Shown: one piece after another, positions 1 to 7,651 of the stretch
Position numbering within the stretch: the first letter of the stretch is position 1
Layout of the letters: each line of letters opens with the position of its first letter
Origin: an uncultured Oscillospiraceae bacterium
Lineage (GTDB): Bacteria; Bacillota; Clostridia; Oscillospirales; Oscillospiraceae
Reading direction: 5' to 3'
NCBI GenBank assembly: GCA_910577805.1
Contig: CAJTOE010000028.1
Coordinates: forward strand, 1-19,529
DNA length: 19,529 nt
Program-made: the position numbers and the translations under genes
The notes under the pieces: model-generated
Database searches by the model: none
What the model saw: the letters and a program-made list of their open reading frames with translations, nothing else
Told to the model about the DNA's origin: nothing

Positions 1-544
1 CCATCTTGATGGACACCGGCTGAAACTCATCCAGAAAACTCCCACAGCAGAAGGGCCGTCCACAGATGCCCAAGCCCCCCAGCATTTTTGCCTCATCCCG
101 CACGCCGATCTGGCGCAGCTCGATACGGGCGTGGAGGGTAGCGGCCAAGTCCTTCACCAGGGCGCGGAAATCCACACGGCCCTCGGCGGTGAAGAAGAAC
201 AAAATTTTATTCCCCTCAAAGCTGCACTCGCACTCCACCAGCTTCATTTCCAGCCCGTGGGCCGCGATTTTCTCCTGGCAGATCTGAAAGGCCCGTTTTT
301 CCCGCTCATGGTTGCGCTCCAGGACCCGTTTGTCCTCCTCGTTGGCCTGGCGCACCACCTCCCGCAGGGGCTGTACGACGGCCTCGTCTTTCACCTGGGT
401 GTTTGCCAGCACGCAGGTACCGTATTCCAGGCCTCTGGACGTATCCACGATCACGCCTTCGCCTTGGTCATACTGTTCCCCTTTTGGGTCAAAATAATAC
501 TGCTTTCCGCCGCTGCGGAACCGCACGCCAATAATTTCCGTCAT
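1..544 (-). CDS. ricT: RicT/YaaT (PSP1-domain protein), N-terminal 181 residues, cut by window edge
   Basis: Reading the minus strand from an ATG at 544-542 gives an open frame to the window edge, beginning MTEIIGVRFRSGGKQYYFDP. It has the PSP1-domain pattern of B. subtilis RicT (YaaT), including the cysteine cluster ICGRPFCC with C161, C166 and C167. In B. subtilis, RicT works with RicA and RicF in a complex that carries iron-sulfur clusters and influences RNase Y-dependent mRNA processing, competence, biofilm and sporulation. The same function here is inference. Residues 61-95 are highly charged and probably form a coiled coil. The start lies 10 nt after the holB stop, and a TGAGGA ribosome-binding site overlaps that stop, so the two genes are probably co-transcribed. 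The holB-yaaT neighbourhood matches B. subtilis. The C-terminus is outside the window. Confidence 0.88.
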   Translation of the reverse strand, partial: MTEIIGVRFRSGGKQYYFDPKGEQYDQGEGVIVDTSRGLEYGTCVLANTQVKDEAVVQPLREVVRQANEEDKRVLERNHEREKRAFQICQEKIAAHGLEMKLVECECSFEGNKILFFFTAEGRVDFRALVKDLAATLHARIELRQIGVRDEAKMLGGLGICGRPFCCGSFLDEFQPVSIKM

Positions 545-554
545 TTCGGTATCC

Positions 555-1367
555 TCATTTCAAAAACATCTCGCCGCACAGCCAGCCTGCCGCCGCGCCG
601 CCGCCCACATTCAGTTCCGCGGCCTCCCGCAGACGTGCGGTCAGCGCCGCCGCCTTCAGCACCCGCGCCTTTTGGGGCGACGTCCGGGCCAGACGGCCCA
701 GCTCCACCACAGTCTGCTCCAGCAAATCCTGCAAATCCTCCCGGCTCATCTTCTCCAGCAGGACCGCTTCCTCAAACAGCTCCGGTTCTCCGCCGGACTC
801 CAGGGCTTTCGCCAGCCGCGCCGCCTGCTCCCGGCAGGAATGTTCCTCCGGCTCCGGCTGCTTTTCCAGCGTCAAAGTCAAATGCTCACACCGGGAACGC
901 ACCGTCTCCAGCACGCCGCCGCCGTTCTCCGCCAGCAGCAGAAAGGCCGAATACGCCGGTCCCTCCTCCAGCAGCTTGAGCATGGCGTTCTGGGCGCTGG
1001 CGTTCATCCGGTCCGCCTTGTCCAGCACGTAGATTTTCCTGGCTCCCTGGTTGGGACGGATGTAAGCATCCCGGCGCAGCTCCCGGACCTGGTCCACACT
1101 CAGGGGCTTATCCCCCTCTGCCGGTTCATACTTCACATCCGGATGAATCCGCTCAGACACCCGGCGGCAGCTTGCACAGCTTCCACATGGTTTCCCCAGG
1201 CCCTCGCCGGTACACAGCATCGCCGCCGCCAGCAGACGGGCCAGGGTGTGCCGCCCGGAGCCCTTCGGGCCGGACAGCAGGTAGGCGTGGGACAGGCCCC
1301 GGCCCTGCTCCTGGCGGTCCAGGACCTCCTTCACCCGTCGGTTGCCGGAAAGCGCGTCTAAATTCAT
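555..1367 (-). CDS. holB: DNA polymerase III subunit delta' (clamp loader)
   Basis: This 270-residue protein is the delta' subunit of the clamp loader, which loads the beta clamp (dnaN, also in this window) onto primed DNA. The N-terminal AAA+ domain has a degenerate P-loop, GPKGSGRHT (residues 33-41). A zinc module follows with C52, C61, C64 and C67, the C-X8-C-X2-C-X2-C spacing of delta'. The Walker-B/sensor region is VLDKADRMNASAQNAMLKLL (114-133), and the SRC motif (158-160) is typical of clamp-loader subunits. The C-terminal collar domain is short: the protein is about 50 residues below the usual length. Its ATG overlaps the upstream decarboxylase TGA by 4 bp (ATGA), implying translational coupling; no strong ribosome-binding site is seen. 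ricT follows after 10 nt. Confidence 0.95.
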   Translation of the reverse strand: MNLDALSGNRRVKEVLDRQEQGRGLSHAYLLSGPKGSGRHTLARLLAAAMLCTGEGLGKPCGSCASCRRVSERIHPDVKYEPAEGDKPLSVDQVRELRRDAYIRPNQGARKIYVLDKADRMNASAQNAMLKLLEEGPAYSAFLLLAENGGGVLETVRSRCEHLTLTLEKQPEPEEHSCREQAARLAKALESGGEPELFEEAVLLEKMSREDLQDLLEQTVVELGRLARTSPQKARVLKAAALTARLREAAELNVGGGAAAGWLCGEMFLK

Positions 1368-2596
1368 TCGATCACCACCCCAGTCTGCTCCTTATTATAG
1401 CCTATTTTCGCAAAATAGGCCAGTTCTTTTTGGGAAATTCTCTCCCCCGGCGCGACGATGGGAATCCCTGGCGGATAGGGGGCCAGAGGCTGGGCGGCGA
1501 TCCGGCCCCGGCACTGGTCCAGGGGCAGGTACTCCACCGGAGCAAACAGGGCCTCCCGCTGGGACAGCACCCGGTCCGGGCGGGGCCGGGGCGGCAGGGC
1601 CGGCGGGTCTCCCAGGGGTAATTTCTCCAAAAGTTTTTCCAGTCTGTATAGCTCTTCGCTGGTATCCATGCCGGAGAGGATGAGAACCAGATGCCCGCTG
1701 TCGGACATTTCTATAAAAATGTTCTCCTGCTCCAGCAGAGCCGCCGCCCGGTTCCCGTCCGGGGCGGTGAGGGTCAGGCGCATGGGGTCCAGCATCCCCG
1801 TCCGGAGGCTGGGGAAGCGTGCCCGGCAGCGGGCCGCCCACTTCGCCACACGCTGATATTCTCCCGTCCCCTCCTCCTCCATCCAGGCCCGCGCCCGGTC
1901 CATGGAGGAAGTCAGGAGGTAGGACGGGCTGGAGCTGCCGTACATTGCCGCTCTCCGGCGGACCTCCTCCGGGGGGAAATCCTGGTAAAACAGCAGGGCG
2001 GACTGCCCCAGCGCCGGGAGGGTTTTATGGGCGCTGCACACCACGAGGTCGGCTCCGGAAAACGCGTCCACACCCAGAAAGGGCAGGTGCGCTCCGTGGG
2101 CGCCGTCCACAATGAGCCGCCCGCCGTGTGGATGGACTTTTTGGGCAATGGCCGGAATATCCCGGATGTTTCCGTAATAATCCGGGGAAGTAATACAGAT
2201 GGTTTTGAAATTTCCACAATAATCCTGAAAATGTTCGTCAAAATCCCACATCCACTCCGGCTCCACATCCAGCAGAGCCAGCGCGTCAAAGGCGCTCTTG
2301 TGACAGCCCCGGTCCAGCAGCACCCGTTCGCCGGGCTTACAGCAAAGAGCCAGCGCCGTGTGGACCCCCTGGGTGGAACCGCCGGTGAGGAACTGGCACC
2401 CCGCAAAGCCGAAGCGCTCCGCCCAGAGCGCCTGGGCCGTTTCAAAAGGCTCCCCGCCCTGGTAGAGGTTCCCGGTGGGGGTCAGCTCGGTAAAGTCCAG
2501 CTCTGCTCCTGGAAGCTTGCCCTTATGGCCGGGCATACACATGCGTAACGGGTTTTGGTCCGCGAACTGCCGCAGGGCTGTATCGAGAGGGGTCAT
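1364..2596 (-). CDS. Orn/Lys/Arg decarboxylase family PLP enzyme (YaaO-like)
   Basis: A fold-type I PLP enzyme of the basic amino-acid decarboxylase family, 410 residues from the chosen start. Visible motifs are MPGHK (21-25), TGGSTQG (71-77), VDGAHGAH (163-170, with the PLP-contacting Asp and His) and SAHKT with the predicted Schiff-base lysine K191. The C-terminal PYPPGIP segment is typical of the family's C-terminal domain. Substrate (arginine, lysine or ornithine) cannot be assigned from sequence, and some relatives have no tested activity. The start at 2596 is preferred to an upstream ATG at 2659 because GGAGG lies 7 nt before it and a terminator-like hairpin covers 2609-2652. In B. subtilis, yaaO also lies a few genes from holB and yaaT; tmk, which sits between them there, is absent here. 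The stop overlaps the holB start (ATGA). Confidence 0.88.
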   Translation of the reverse strand: MTPLDTALRQFADQNPLRMCMPGHKGKLPGAELDFTELTPTGNLYQGGEPFETAQALWAERFGFAGCQFLTGGSTQGVHTALALCCKPGERVLLDRGCHKSAFDALALLDVEPEWMWDFDEHFQDYCGNFKTICITSPDYYGNIRDIPAIAQKVHPHGGRLIVDGAHGAHLPFLGVDAFSGADLVVCSAHKTLPALGQSALLFYQDFPPEEVRRRAAMYGSSSPSYLLTSSMDRARAWMEEEGTGEYQRVAKWAARCRARFPSLRTGMLDPMRLTLTAPDGNRAAALLEQENIFIEMSDSGHLVLILSGMDTSEELYRLEKLLEKLPLGDPPALPPRPRPDRVLSQREALFAPVEYLPLDQCRGRIAAQPLAPYPPGIPIVAPGERISQKELAYFAKIGYNKEQTGVVIE

Positions 2597-2608
2597 ACAA
2601 AAACCTCC

Positions 2609-2652
2609 AAAAAAACAGCGGCGGGAAAGGGCCTCCCCTCTCCCCCGCTGTT
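2609..2652 (-). terminator. Terminator-like hairpin with T-run directly before the decarboxylase RBS
   Basis: On the minus strand, AACAGCGGGGGA (2652-2641) pairs with TCCCGCCGCTGTT (2626-2614), leaving a 14-nt loop, and the stem runs into seven T (2615-2609). This is a typical intrinsic terminator. It ends only 2-3 nt before the GGAGG of the decarboxylase gene, so it either stops read-through from the jag operon or acts as an attenuator in the decarboxylase leader. Confidence 0.75.
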
Positions 2653-2694
2653 GGTGCATTTATTGTAGAATGGCGCGGTATTTTGGGGTTTCCC

Positions 2695-2856
2695 CCCTCA
2701 TCCGTCTGGCCTGCGGCCAGCCACCTTCCCCCGCCAGGGGGGAAGGCTTATCACTGCGCCTACCGATACTACTGTGCAGTCAAGCGACTGCCAGTTTCCG
2801 GAGCCTTCCCCCTCACGGGGGAAGGTGGCGCCGCCGAAGGCGGTGACGGATGAGGG
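2695..2856 (-). repeat. 162-bp palindromic repeat, copy A
   Basis: A full element running from CCCTCATCCGTC to GACGGATGAGGG. Each half has a GC-rich stem next to the terminus (left TGGCC-tgc-GGCCA, right CCGCC-gaa-GGCGG) and then a hairpin of the form CCTTCCCCC/GGGGGAAGG. The unique core carries ACTACTGTGCAGTC. It lies in the reverse orientation to copies D, E and F. Its 'end 1' (TTCA-CCCTCATCCGTC on the minus strand) begins 11 nt past the jag stop, after a run of ten G. Confidence 0.9.
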
Positions 2857-2870
2857 TGAACCCCCCCCCC

Positions 2871-3770
2871 TCATTTCGGACTATACGCCACCACAGTACG
2901 CCGGTTGGGGTCCACACCCGTGGAGTATGTAGACACATTCGGATAATCCTGCAAGGCGGTGTGGATCACGTGGCGCTCGTAGGCGTTCATCGGCTCCAGG
3001 GCCATGTTCTTCCGGAACTTGACCACCTTCCCCGCTACTTTCACCGCAAGCCGCTGGAGAGATTCCTCCCGCTTGGCCCGGTAGTTCTCCGCGTCCACAT
3101 GGATACGCACTCGCTTGGCCGCGCCACGGTTCACACTGTAGCTGGTCAGCTGCTGGATGGAGTCCAGCGTCTCCCCCCGGCGGCCGATGATCGCGCCTAA
3201 ATGCTGGCCCTGCAAGACCACCTGGTAATTCCCCTCCGGGCTGACGGAGATGGCCGGCGTAGCCTGAACCTCCAGATGCTCCAGCAATCCCAATAAAAAT
3301 GTCTTGATTTTCTCCGCCACGGGGTCGTCCTCCGGGGCGGGCTGGTACTCCGCCTGGCTCACAGGCTTCGGCTCCGCCTTGGGGACGGGCTTCGGCTCCG
3401 GACGGGGGCGGGGCGGTTTTTTCGCAGGCTCCCGCTTCGGCGGCGCGGCCAAAATCACCTGGTCCCCCGGCTGGAGCTGGTTTTTCTCCTCCGGCTTGGG
3501 GGCGGGCTTCGGCGGCGCGGCGGGTCTCGGCGCAGGCTTGACCGGCTCCGGCTTTTTCGGCTCCGGCGCAGGGGCAGAAATTTTCTCCTCTTCTTCCGGG
3601 CCGTAGTACACCCGGACCTTTGCGGGACTGCTGCCGAAGCCTAAAAAGCCGGATTTGGCACGCTCCAGCACTTCTACGGAAATGTCGTCCCGGTCCAGAC
3701 CAAGCTGGAAGAGGGCGGCGGAGATTGCGTCCTCCTCGGAACGGCCGGTGGTTTCAATAAACTTTCGCAT
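2871..3770 (-). CDS. jag: RNA-binding protein Jag/KhpB (Jag_N, KH, R3H domains)
   Basis: A 299-residue Jag/KhpB protein. Residues 1-55 are the Jag_N domain (MRKFIETTGRSEEDAISAAL, then SGFLGFG at 40-46). Residues 58-150 form a Pro/Lys/Glu-rich, probably disordered linker. A KH domain spans about 155-225 with the GxxG loop GRRG at 196-199. A C-terminal R3H domain carries R266 and H270 (YERHVIH). KhpB proteins bind RNA, often with KhpA, and affect cell division and envelope functions in several Firmicutes; the role here is inferred from that. The gene follows yidC after 2 nt and uses an AGGAGGG ribosome-binding site inside the end of yidC, so translation is probably coupled. The linker is longer than in many homologues. 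The TGA stop is followed by ten G (minus strand) and repeat copy A. Confidence 0.95.
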   Translation of the reverse strand: MRKFIETTGRSEEDAISAALFQLGLDRDDISVEVLERAKSGFLGFGSSPAKVRVYYGPEEEEKISAPAPEPKKPEPVKPAPRPAAPPKPAPKPEEKNQLQPGDQVILAAPPKREPAKKPPRPRPEPKPVPKAEPKPVSQAEYQPAPEDDPVAEKIKTFLLGLLEHLEVQATPAISVSPEGNYQVVLQGQHLGAIIGRRGETLDSIQQLTSYSVNRGAAKRVRIHVDAENYRAKREESLQRLAVKVAGKVVKFRKNMALEPMNAYERHVIHTALQDYPNVSTYSTGVDPNRRTVVAYSPK

Positions 3771-3772
3771 AT

Positions 3773-5023
3773 TTAACCCTCCTGGTCTTTCTGGTCTTTT
3801 TTCTTCTTCTTGGAATTTTGCGCGGCCAGCTCCCGGCGGATACGCTCATCCGGGTCCTGATAGGCGGTCACGCCGCCGAAGCGGTCCGGGATATAGGCCC
3901 GTCCGCGGGCGTAGGGACGCATTCCCACCTGGCTGTCCTGGCGGTTCACGCCGGGGGTCTCCTCTTCCTTCTTCTTCACAGGCTTCTTTTTGCCCCGGTT
4001 CTTCTTCTCCTCCTCCAGACGGCGGGCACGCTCCTGCGCGGCCTCCGCCTTCCGGCGTTTTTCCTCTTCCTTGGCTTCCTTCTCCTGCTGCTCGGCGGCG
4101 ATGCGGGCGGCCTCGTAGTCCTTTTTCAGGATACGTCCGGCCACGAACTCCTGGACCATGGACAGCAGGTTATTGGCAATCCAGTACAAGCACAGTCCGG
4201 CGGGCATGATGAAGCCGATCCACAGGGACATCAGCGGAGAAATGATCATCATCGTCCGGTTGGTCCGCTGGGCCTGCTCGTTCTGGGGCTGGTTCTGGTT
4301 GAGCTGGTTCGTCTTGGTGGTGACGAGCATCATCACCAGGCCGCTGGCCACAGAGACCAGGACCAGGATCAGAAGGCCCAGGTTCATCATGGAGAAATTC
4401 TCCCAGATTTTCCAGGTGGGCACCAGAGCCAGATTTAATCCCAAAAACTCAAAGTTGATGGCAAAGACATTTCCCGCGCCCTCCAGGGCCTGGCGGATGG
4501 ACTCCACATTTCCCTCGTGAATGAGGGAGGACAGAAAGAGCTGGTTATAGCCCGCGCTGGTGAAGCCGTCGGCCACCTGGGCGGCGGTGGCCCAGCCGTT
4601 GGCCACGGCCACGTTCTGCCAGTCCAGCACCTGGGCCACCTGGGCGATCTGATCGGTGGTCAGGCCCATCATATAGTGCAGGGGTTCGCGGATAATGGCG
4701 TACAGGGGAATCAGGATGCACATGGGGAGCAGGCTCCACATGCAGCCGCTCATGGGGTTGACGTTTTCCTTTTCGTAGAGCTTCTGCATCTCCTGATTAT
4801 AGCGCTCCGGGTTTTTGCCGTACTGCTTCTGGAGCTGCTGCATTTTCCCGGAAAGCATGTTCATCTGAATCATGCCCCGCTTGCCCTTGATGGAGAAGGG
4901 GAACAGGATCAGCTTGACCACCACGGCGAACAGCAGAAGGGACACGCCGTAATTTTGGGTCAGGCTGTAAAAGAGATTCAGGACCCAGGAAAACGGGGAT
5001 AAGATATAGTACATGATGCCCAT
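3773..5023 (-). CDS. yidC: YidC/Oxa1 family membrane protein insertase
   Basis: A 416-residue insertase that folds and inserts inner-membrane proteins with or without Sec. Hydrophobic segments lie at about 5-20, 26-45, 94-113, 213-235 and 258-290. Between the second and third is a cytoplasmic, probably coiled-coil stretch (52-88), followed by NPMSGC (89-94), the YidC signature region. K37, in the VVVKLILFPFSIK segment, probably occupies the position of the conserved groove arginine of other YidC proteins; this is an alignment by eye. Residues 300-416 form a Lys/Glu/Arg-rich tail like those thought to contact ribosomes. No lipobox or cleavable signal is evident, unlike B. subtilis SpoIIIJ. The start has GGAGG 7 nt upstream. 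A C6/G6 hairpin with T7 separates it from yidD, and jag follows after 2 nt. Confidence 0.95.
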   Translation of the reverse strand: MGIMYYILSPFSWVLNLFYSLTQNYGVSLLLFAVVVKLILFPFSIKGKRGMIQMNMLSGKMQQLQKQYGKNPERYNQEMQKLYEKENVNPMSGCMWSLLPMCILIPLYAIIREPLHYMMGLTTDQIAQVAQVLDWQNVAVANGWATAAQVADGFTSAGYNQLFLSSLIHEGNVESIRQALEGAGNVFAINFEFLGLNLALVPTWKIWENFSMMNLGLLILVLVSVASGLVMMLVTTKTNQLNQNQPQNEQAQRTNRTMMIISPLMSLWIGFIMPAGLCLYWIANNLLSMVQEFVAGRILKKDYEAARIAAEQQEKEAKEEEKRRKAEAAQERARRLEEEKKNRGKKKPVKKKEEETPGVNRQDSQVGMRPYARGRAYIPDRFGGVTAYQDPDERIRRELAAQNSKKKKKDQKDQEG

Positions 5024-5056
5024 TGAAGTGCCTCCGAACGATTTTAAGTTGATTTC

Positions 5057-5076
5057 AAAAAAAGGGGGGTCCCCCC
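5057..5076 (-). terminator. Short G6/C6 hairpin with T7 between yidD and yidC
   Basis: The minus strand reads GGGGGGACCCCCCTTTTTTT, a 5-bp GC stem around a 3-nt loop followed by seven T. The stem is short for an intrinsic terminator, but it could give partial termination and lower yidC-jag expression relative to rpmH-rnpA-yidD. Confidence 0.4.
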
Positions 5077-5089
5077 TGCGCAGCGCATC

Positions 5090-5314
5090 TCACGGAACCG
5101 GGTCATACTGGACAGACTTCTGGCGGTGAAAGGGGTGGCACCGCAGCAGCCGACGCACCGCCAGCCAGCCGCCCTTGACTGCGCCGTACTTCTCCACCGC
5201 CTCCAGGGCGTACTGGGAGCAGGTAGGCACAAAGCGGCAGCAGGGGGGCCGGGTGGGGGAAATATTTTTCCGGTAAAAGCGGATCGCGCCCAAGAGCAGC
5301 TTTTTTACACTCAT
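5090..5314 (-). CDS. yidD: YidD membrane protein insertion efficiency factor
   Basis: A 74-residue YidD (DUF37/haemolytic family). It shows the whole family pattern: basic N-terminus with FYRKNISP (13-20), the cysteine core CRFVPTCSQYA (26-36) and RLLRCHPF (55-62), with three of the conserved cysteines. YidD is a small membrane-associated protein thought to help YidC insert membrane proteins, and it is almost always encoded between rnpA and yidC, as here. Its ATG overlaps the rnpA TGA by 4 bp (ATGA), so it is probably translated by coupling. The C-terminus ends at YDPVP, close to the usual end of the family. Confidence 0.95.
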   Translation of the reverse strand: MSVKKLLLGAIRFYRKNISPTRPPCCRFVPTCSQYALEAVEKYGAVKGGWLAVRRLLRCHPFHRQKSVQYDPVP

Positions 5315-5673
5315 ACAGGCTTGTCCTCCCCGCCGGACGGCTCCAGCAGCCCCAGCTTCTTGAACAGCTGGCGCAGACTGCGTTCCAGCTCGGCGTACCG
5401 GCCGTAGATGACCCTGGTCCGGGCCACGATCACCAGATCGAAGCCGGTGCGCAGCTGCGCCTCGCTGGTGCGGTACAGCTCCCGGATGCGGCGGCGGGCC
5501 CGGTTGCGCATCACCGCGTTGCCCAGCTTCAGCCCCGTGGTGATGCCCAGCCGGTTTTCCGGCCGGCCGGTTTTCCGGCAGTAGACGGCAAAGTAGGGGG
5601 AGACGGCGCTTTTGCCCTTGTTGTACAGCCGGCGGAATTCATGGTTTTTTTTCAGCGGGACCGTGTGCTTCAT
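5311..5673 (-). CDS. rnpA: Ribonuclease P protein component
   Basis: A 120-residue basic protein that assists the RNase P RNA in cutting the 5' leader from tRNA precursors. It has the N-terminal FRRLYNKGK segment (13-21), central strands SPYFAVYCR and RLGITTG, and the RNR signature GNAVMRNRARRRIRE (51-65). The start at 5673 is chosen over an in-frame ATG 18 nt upstream because GGAGG lies 5 nt before it and the protein then begins MKHTVPLKKNHEFRR, as usual for the family. It sits between rpmH and yidD in the standard order. No separate promoter is evident in the 73-nt gap after rpmH, so it is probably read from the rpmH promoter. Confidence 0.96.
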   Translation of the reverse strand: MKHTVPLKKNHEFRRLYNKGKSAVSPYFAVYCRKTGRPENRLGITTGLKLGNAVMRNRARRRIRELYRTSEAQLRTGFDLVIVARTRVIYGRYAELERSLRQLFKKLGLLEPSGGEDKPV

Positions 5674-5746
5674 GGTTTCCTCCGTATGCACATTTGGGGC
5701 GGGGGAAAAACTCCCACGCCCCTTTGACGCATTGTTTGGATGTGTG

Positions 5747-5881
5747 TTAGTGGGTCAGGCGGGCACGGCCCTTTGCACGGCGGCGGGCAAGGACTTTACG
5801 CCCGTTGCGGGTAGCCATGCGCTTGCGGAAACCATGCTCCTTGGAGCGCTGACGCTTTTTGGGCTGGTAGGTACGAAGCAT
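5747..5881 (-). CDS. rpmH: 50S ribosomal protein L34
   Basis: A 44-residue protein beginning MLRTYQPKKRQRSKEHGF and ending RARLTH, matching bacterial L34 along its full length with the MATRNGRKVLARRRAKGR core (22-39). It is a component of the large ribosomal subunit that binds 23S rRNA. A strong ribosome-binding site (GGAGGAGGTG) precedes the ATG. It is the first gene of the leftward operon rpmH-rnpA-yidD-yidC-jag and is divergent from dnaA, the classic bacterial origin arrangement. A consensus promoter lies 88-117 nt upstream. Confidence 0.97.
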   Translation of the reverse strand: MLRTYQPKKRQRSKEHGFRKRMATRNGRKVLARRRAKGRARLTH

Positions 5882-5968
5882 CGAGAACACCTCCTCCGTA
5901 AAATCTCAAGCCGGCGGTCCGGCCAACAACAGCCGGGACGGCTGCGGTTTGTGATAACAGCGTCACTC

Positions 5969-5998
5969 ATTATAGACGATACAAGGGGAATCTGTCAA
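5969..5998 (-). promoter_or_regulatory. rpmH operon promoter (perfect -35 and -10, 18-bp spacer)
   Basis: On the minus strand TTGACA (5998-5993) and TATAAT (5974-5969) are separated by 18 bp. Both hexamers match the sigma-A/sigma-70 consensus exactly. The predicted leader to the rpmH ATG is about 80 nt. Confidence 0.88.
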
Positions 5999-6070
5999 CT
6001 AAAAAACGTGATTTTTTTCAATTCTTGAAGGAAAGGGGACTTTTGGTTTCCCCCTTAACGGAGGAGTGAA

Positions 6071-6109
6071 CTGTGGGACCCGACCCCCTGGGCGGGTCAT
6101 TTCCCACAG
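6071..6109. other. Long hairpin in the rpmH-dnaA spacer
   Basis: CTGTGG (6071-6076) pairs with CCACAG (6104-6109), and GACCCG (6077-6082) pairs with CGGGTC (6093-6098), with a 5-nt bulge (ATTTC) on one side. There is no T-run on either strand, so it is not an ordinary terminator. The flanks of the stem (CTGTGGG, TTTCCCACA) loosely resemble DnaA boxes. Function unknown. Confidence 0.55.
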
Positions 6110-6127
6110 ACTTCCGCTTTTCTCCAA

Positions 6128-6181
6128 AGCCTTCCCCCTCACGGGGGAAGGTGGCTGGCCGTCAGGCCAGACGGATGAGGG
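6128..6181 (-). repeat. Half copy of the 162-bp repeat, copy B
   Basis: This 54-bp stretch matches the 'end 1' half of the family: the CCTTCCCCC-TCAC-GGGGGAAGG hairpin as in copy A, then a CTGGCC-gtca-GGCCAG stem and the terminus GACGGATGAGGG. The core and the other half are missing. It lies about 60 bp upstream of the dnaA -35. Confidence 0.85.
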
Positions 6182-6242
6182 TGAATCCCAAGTCCCTCTA
6201 TACATTAATAAAAAAGAATTCAAAAAAATACGCCTAAAAAAC

Positions 6243-6271
6243 TTGCAGTGCGGCCGGATTTTTGGTATAAT
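6243..6271 (+). promoter_or_regulatory. dnaA promoter
   Basis: TTGCAG (6243-6248) and a consensus TATAAT (6266-6271) are separated by 17 bp, about 45 nt upstream of the dnaA start. No perfect DnaA box overlaps it, so autoregulation by DnaA is not evident from sequence. Confidence 0.78.
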
Positions 6272-6316
6272 AAAATGGTATGATTTTCTGGCCCGCAGCC
6301 CGGAAGGAGGAACCTT

Positions 6317-7636
6317 ATGAACCCCGCAGAAGATATTTGGAACAAGGTCCTGGAGTTGATGAAAAACGATATGACCACCACCACCATCAATACCTGGTTT
6401 GAGGACGCATCCGCCGTCGCCCTGGAGGGGGACAGCTTTGTGTTATGCTCCCCCACCTCCTTCAAACGGGATATTATCGTCTCCCGCTATGTGCCCGCCA
6501 TCCAGAAGGCGCTGAAGGAGCTGTTTTCCGCCGACATTTCCGTCAACGTCCTCACCGAGGAGGAGCGCAAATCCTACGACTCCCCCCAGGACAAGCGCAC
6601 GGATTTTCTGCCCGGCACGGAAGACTATACCTTTGAGCGCTTCGTGGTCGGCTCCTCCAACAAGTTCGCCCACGCGGCGGCCCGCGCCGTGGCGGACAAT
6701 CCGGGAGGAAGCTATAACCCGCTGTTTATCTACGGCGAGTCCGGCCTGGGCAAGACCCACCTGCTCTACGCAATCGCCCACGCGGTCCATCAGGTCTCCC
6801 CCCGGCTGGTGGTGGTCTACGTCAAGGGCGAGACGTTCACCAATGAGCTGATTCAGGCCATCCGGGAGGGCAGCAACCAGGAGTTCCGGCAAAAATACCG
6901 GTACGCTGACGTGCTGCTCATGGACGACGTGCAGTTTGTCGCCGGGCGGGCCTCCACCCAGGAGGAGTTATTCCATACCTTCAATACGCTGTATGAGTCC
7001 AAAAAGCAAATCGTTTTTACCTCCGACCGTCCGCCCAAAGAAATGCTCCGGCTGGACGACCGGCTGAAAACACGCTTTGAATGGGGTCTGCTGGCGGATA
7101 TCGTTCCGCCCGATTACGAGACCAGGGTTGCAATTATCAAGAATAAGTCGATCCGTATGGGCATGGAGCTGCCGGACTATATTTTGCAGCTTATTGCCGA
7201 GAATATCACCGCAAATGTACGGCAGATCGAGGGCACGGTCAACAAGATCATGGCGTACCAGCAGCTGATTGGGGACGACGTGAATAAAGATACGATCGTC
7301 CGGGCCGTCAAAGATATGTTTAAAGAAAAGTCGGATATTGTGCCGACGGCAGAAGTCATTATTGACGAGGTGTGCAAATTCTACAATATCACGCCGGAGG
7401 TATTGAAGGGCCAGACCCGCTCCAAGGATGTGAATCTGGCCCGGCAGATCGCTATGTTTCAAATCCGCCGCATGACGAGTTTATCTTTGAAGGAGATCGG
7501 CAAGGAGTTCGACGGCCGCGACCATACGACGGTAATCAATTCGATCAAGCGTATCGAGGAAATGATGAAAAAAGACCCGGAAAAGGCGGAGATCATTAAG
7601 GATATTACGGCGAATATTAATAGCCGGTATGAATGA
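6317..7636 (+). CDS. dnaA: Chromosomal replication initiator protein DnaA
   Basis: A 439-residue DnaA. Domain I is about residues 1-80 (MNPAEDIWNKVLELMKNDM, TINTWF), with a short linker to about 103. The AAA+ domain holds Walker A GESGLGKT (140-147), Walker B VLLMDD (199-204), sensor 1 FTSDRPP (234-240) and the sensor 2 region NVRQIEG (300-306). Domain IV (about 345-439) has the DnaA signature helix-turn-helix, including LARQIAMFQIRR (374-385) and GRDHTTVINS (400-409). DnaA binds 9-bp boxes in oriC, melts the adjacent DNA and loads the helicase. The start has AAGGAGG 6 nt upstream. It is divergent from rpmH, and the downstream spacer carries clustered DnaA boxes. The TGA stop lies just before a remnant of the repeat family. 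Confidence 0.98.
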   Translation: MNPAEDIWNKVLELMKNDMTTTTINTWFEDASAVALEGDSFVLCSPTSFKRDIIVSRYVPAIQKALKELFSADISVNVLTEEERKSYDSPQDKRTDFLPGTEDYTFERFVVGSSNKFAHAAARAVADNPGGSYNPLFIYGESGLGKTHLLYAIAHAVHQVSPRLVVVYVKGETFTNELIQAIREGSNQEFRQKYRYADVLLMDDVQFVAGRASTQEELFHTFNTLYESKKQIVFTSDRPPKEMLRLDDRLKTRFEWGLLADIVPPDYETRVAIIKNKSIRMGMELPDYILQLIAENITANVRQIEGTVNKIMAYQQLIGDDVNKDTIVRAVKDMFKEKSDIVPTAEVIIDEVCKFYNITPEVLKGQTRSKDVNLARQIAMFQIRRMTSLSLKEIGKEFDGRDHTTVINSIKRIEEMMKKDPEKAEIIKDITANINSRYE

Positions 7637-7651
7637 GGGCAGTGCTTGCTT

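Noticed and set aside
131..979. 282-residue plus-strand open frame rich in proline and alanine
   Set aside because: It overlaps ricT and holB on the opposite strand; its composition (Pro/Ala/Ser-rich) is that of an antisense GC-rich frame and no domain is recognisable.
2597..2659. Longer N-terminus for the decarboxylase (ATG at 2659)
   Set aside because: It would place the terminator hairpin in the coding region and lacks a ribosome-binding site; the ATG at 2596 has GGAGG at ideal spacing and gives the usual family start.
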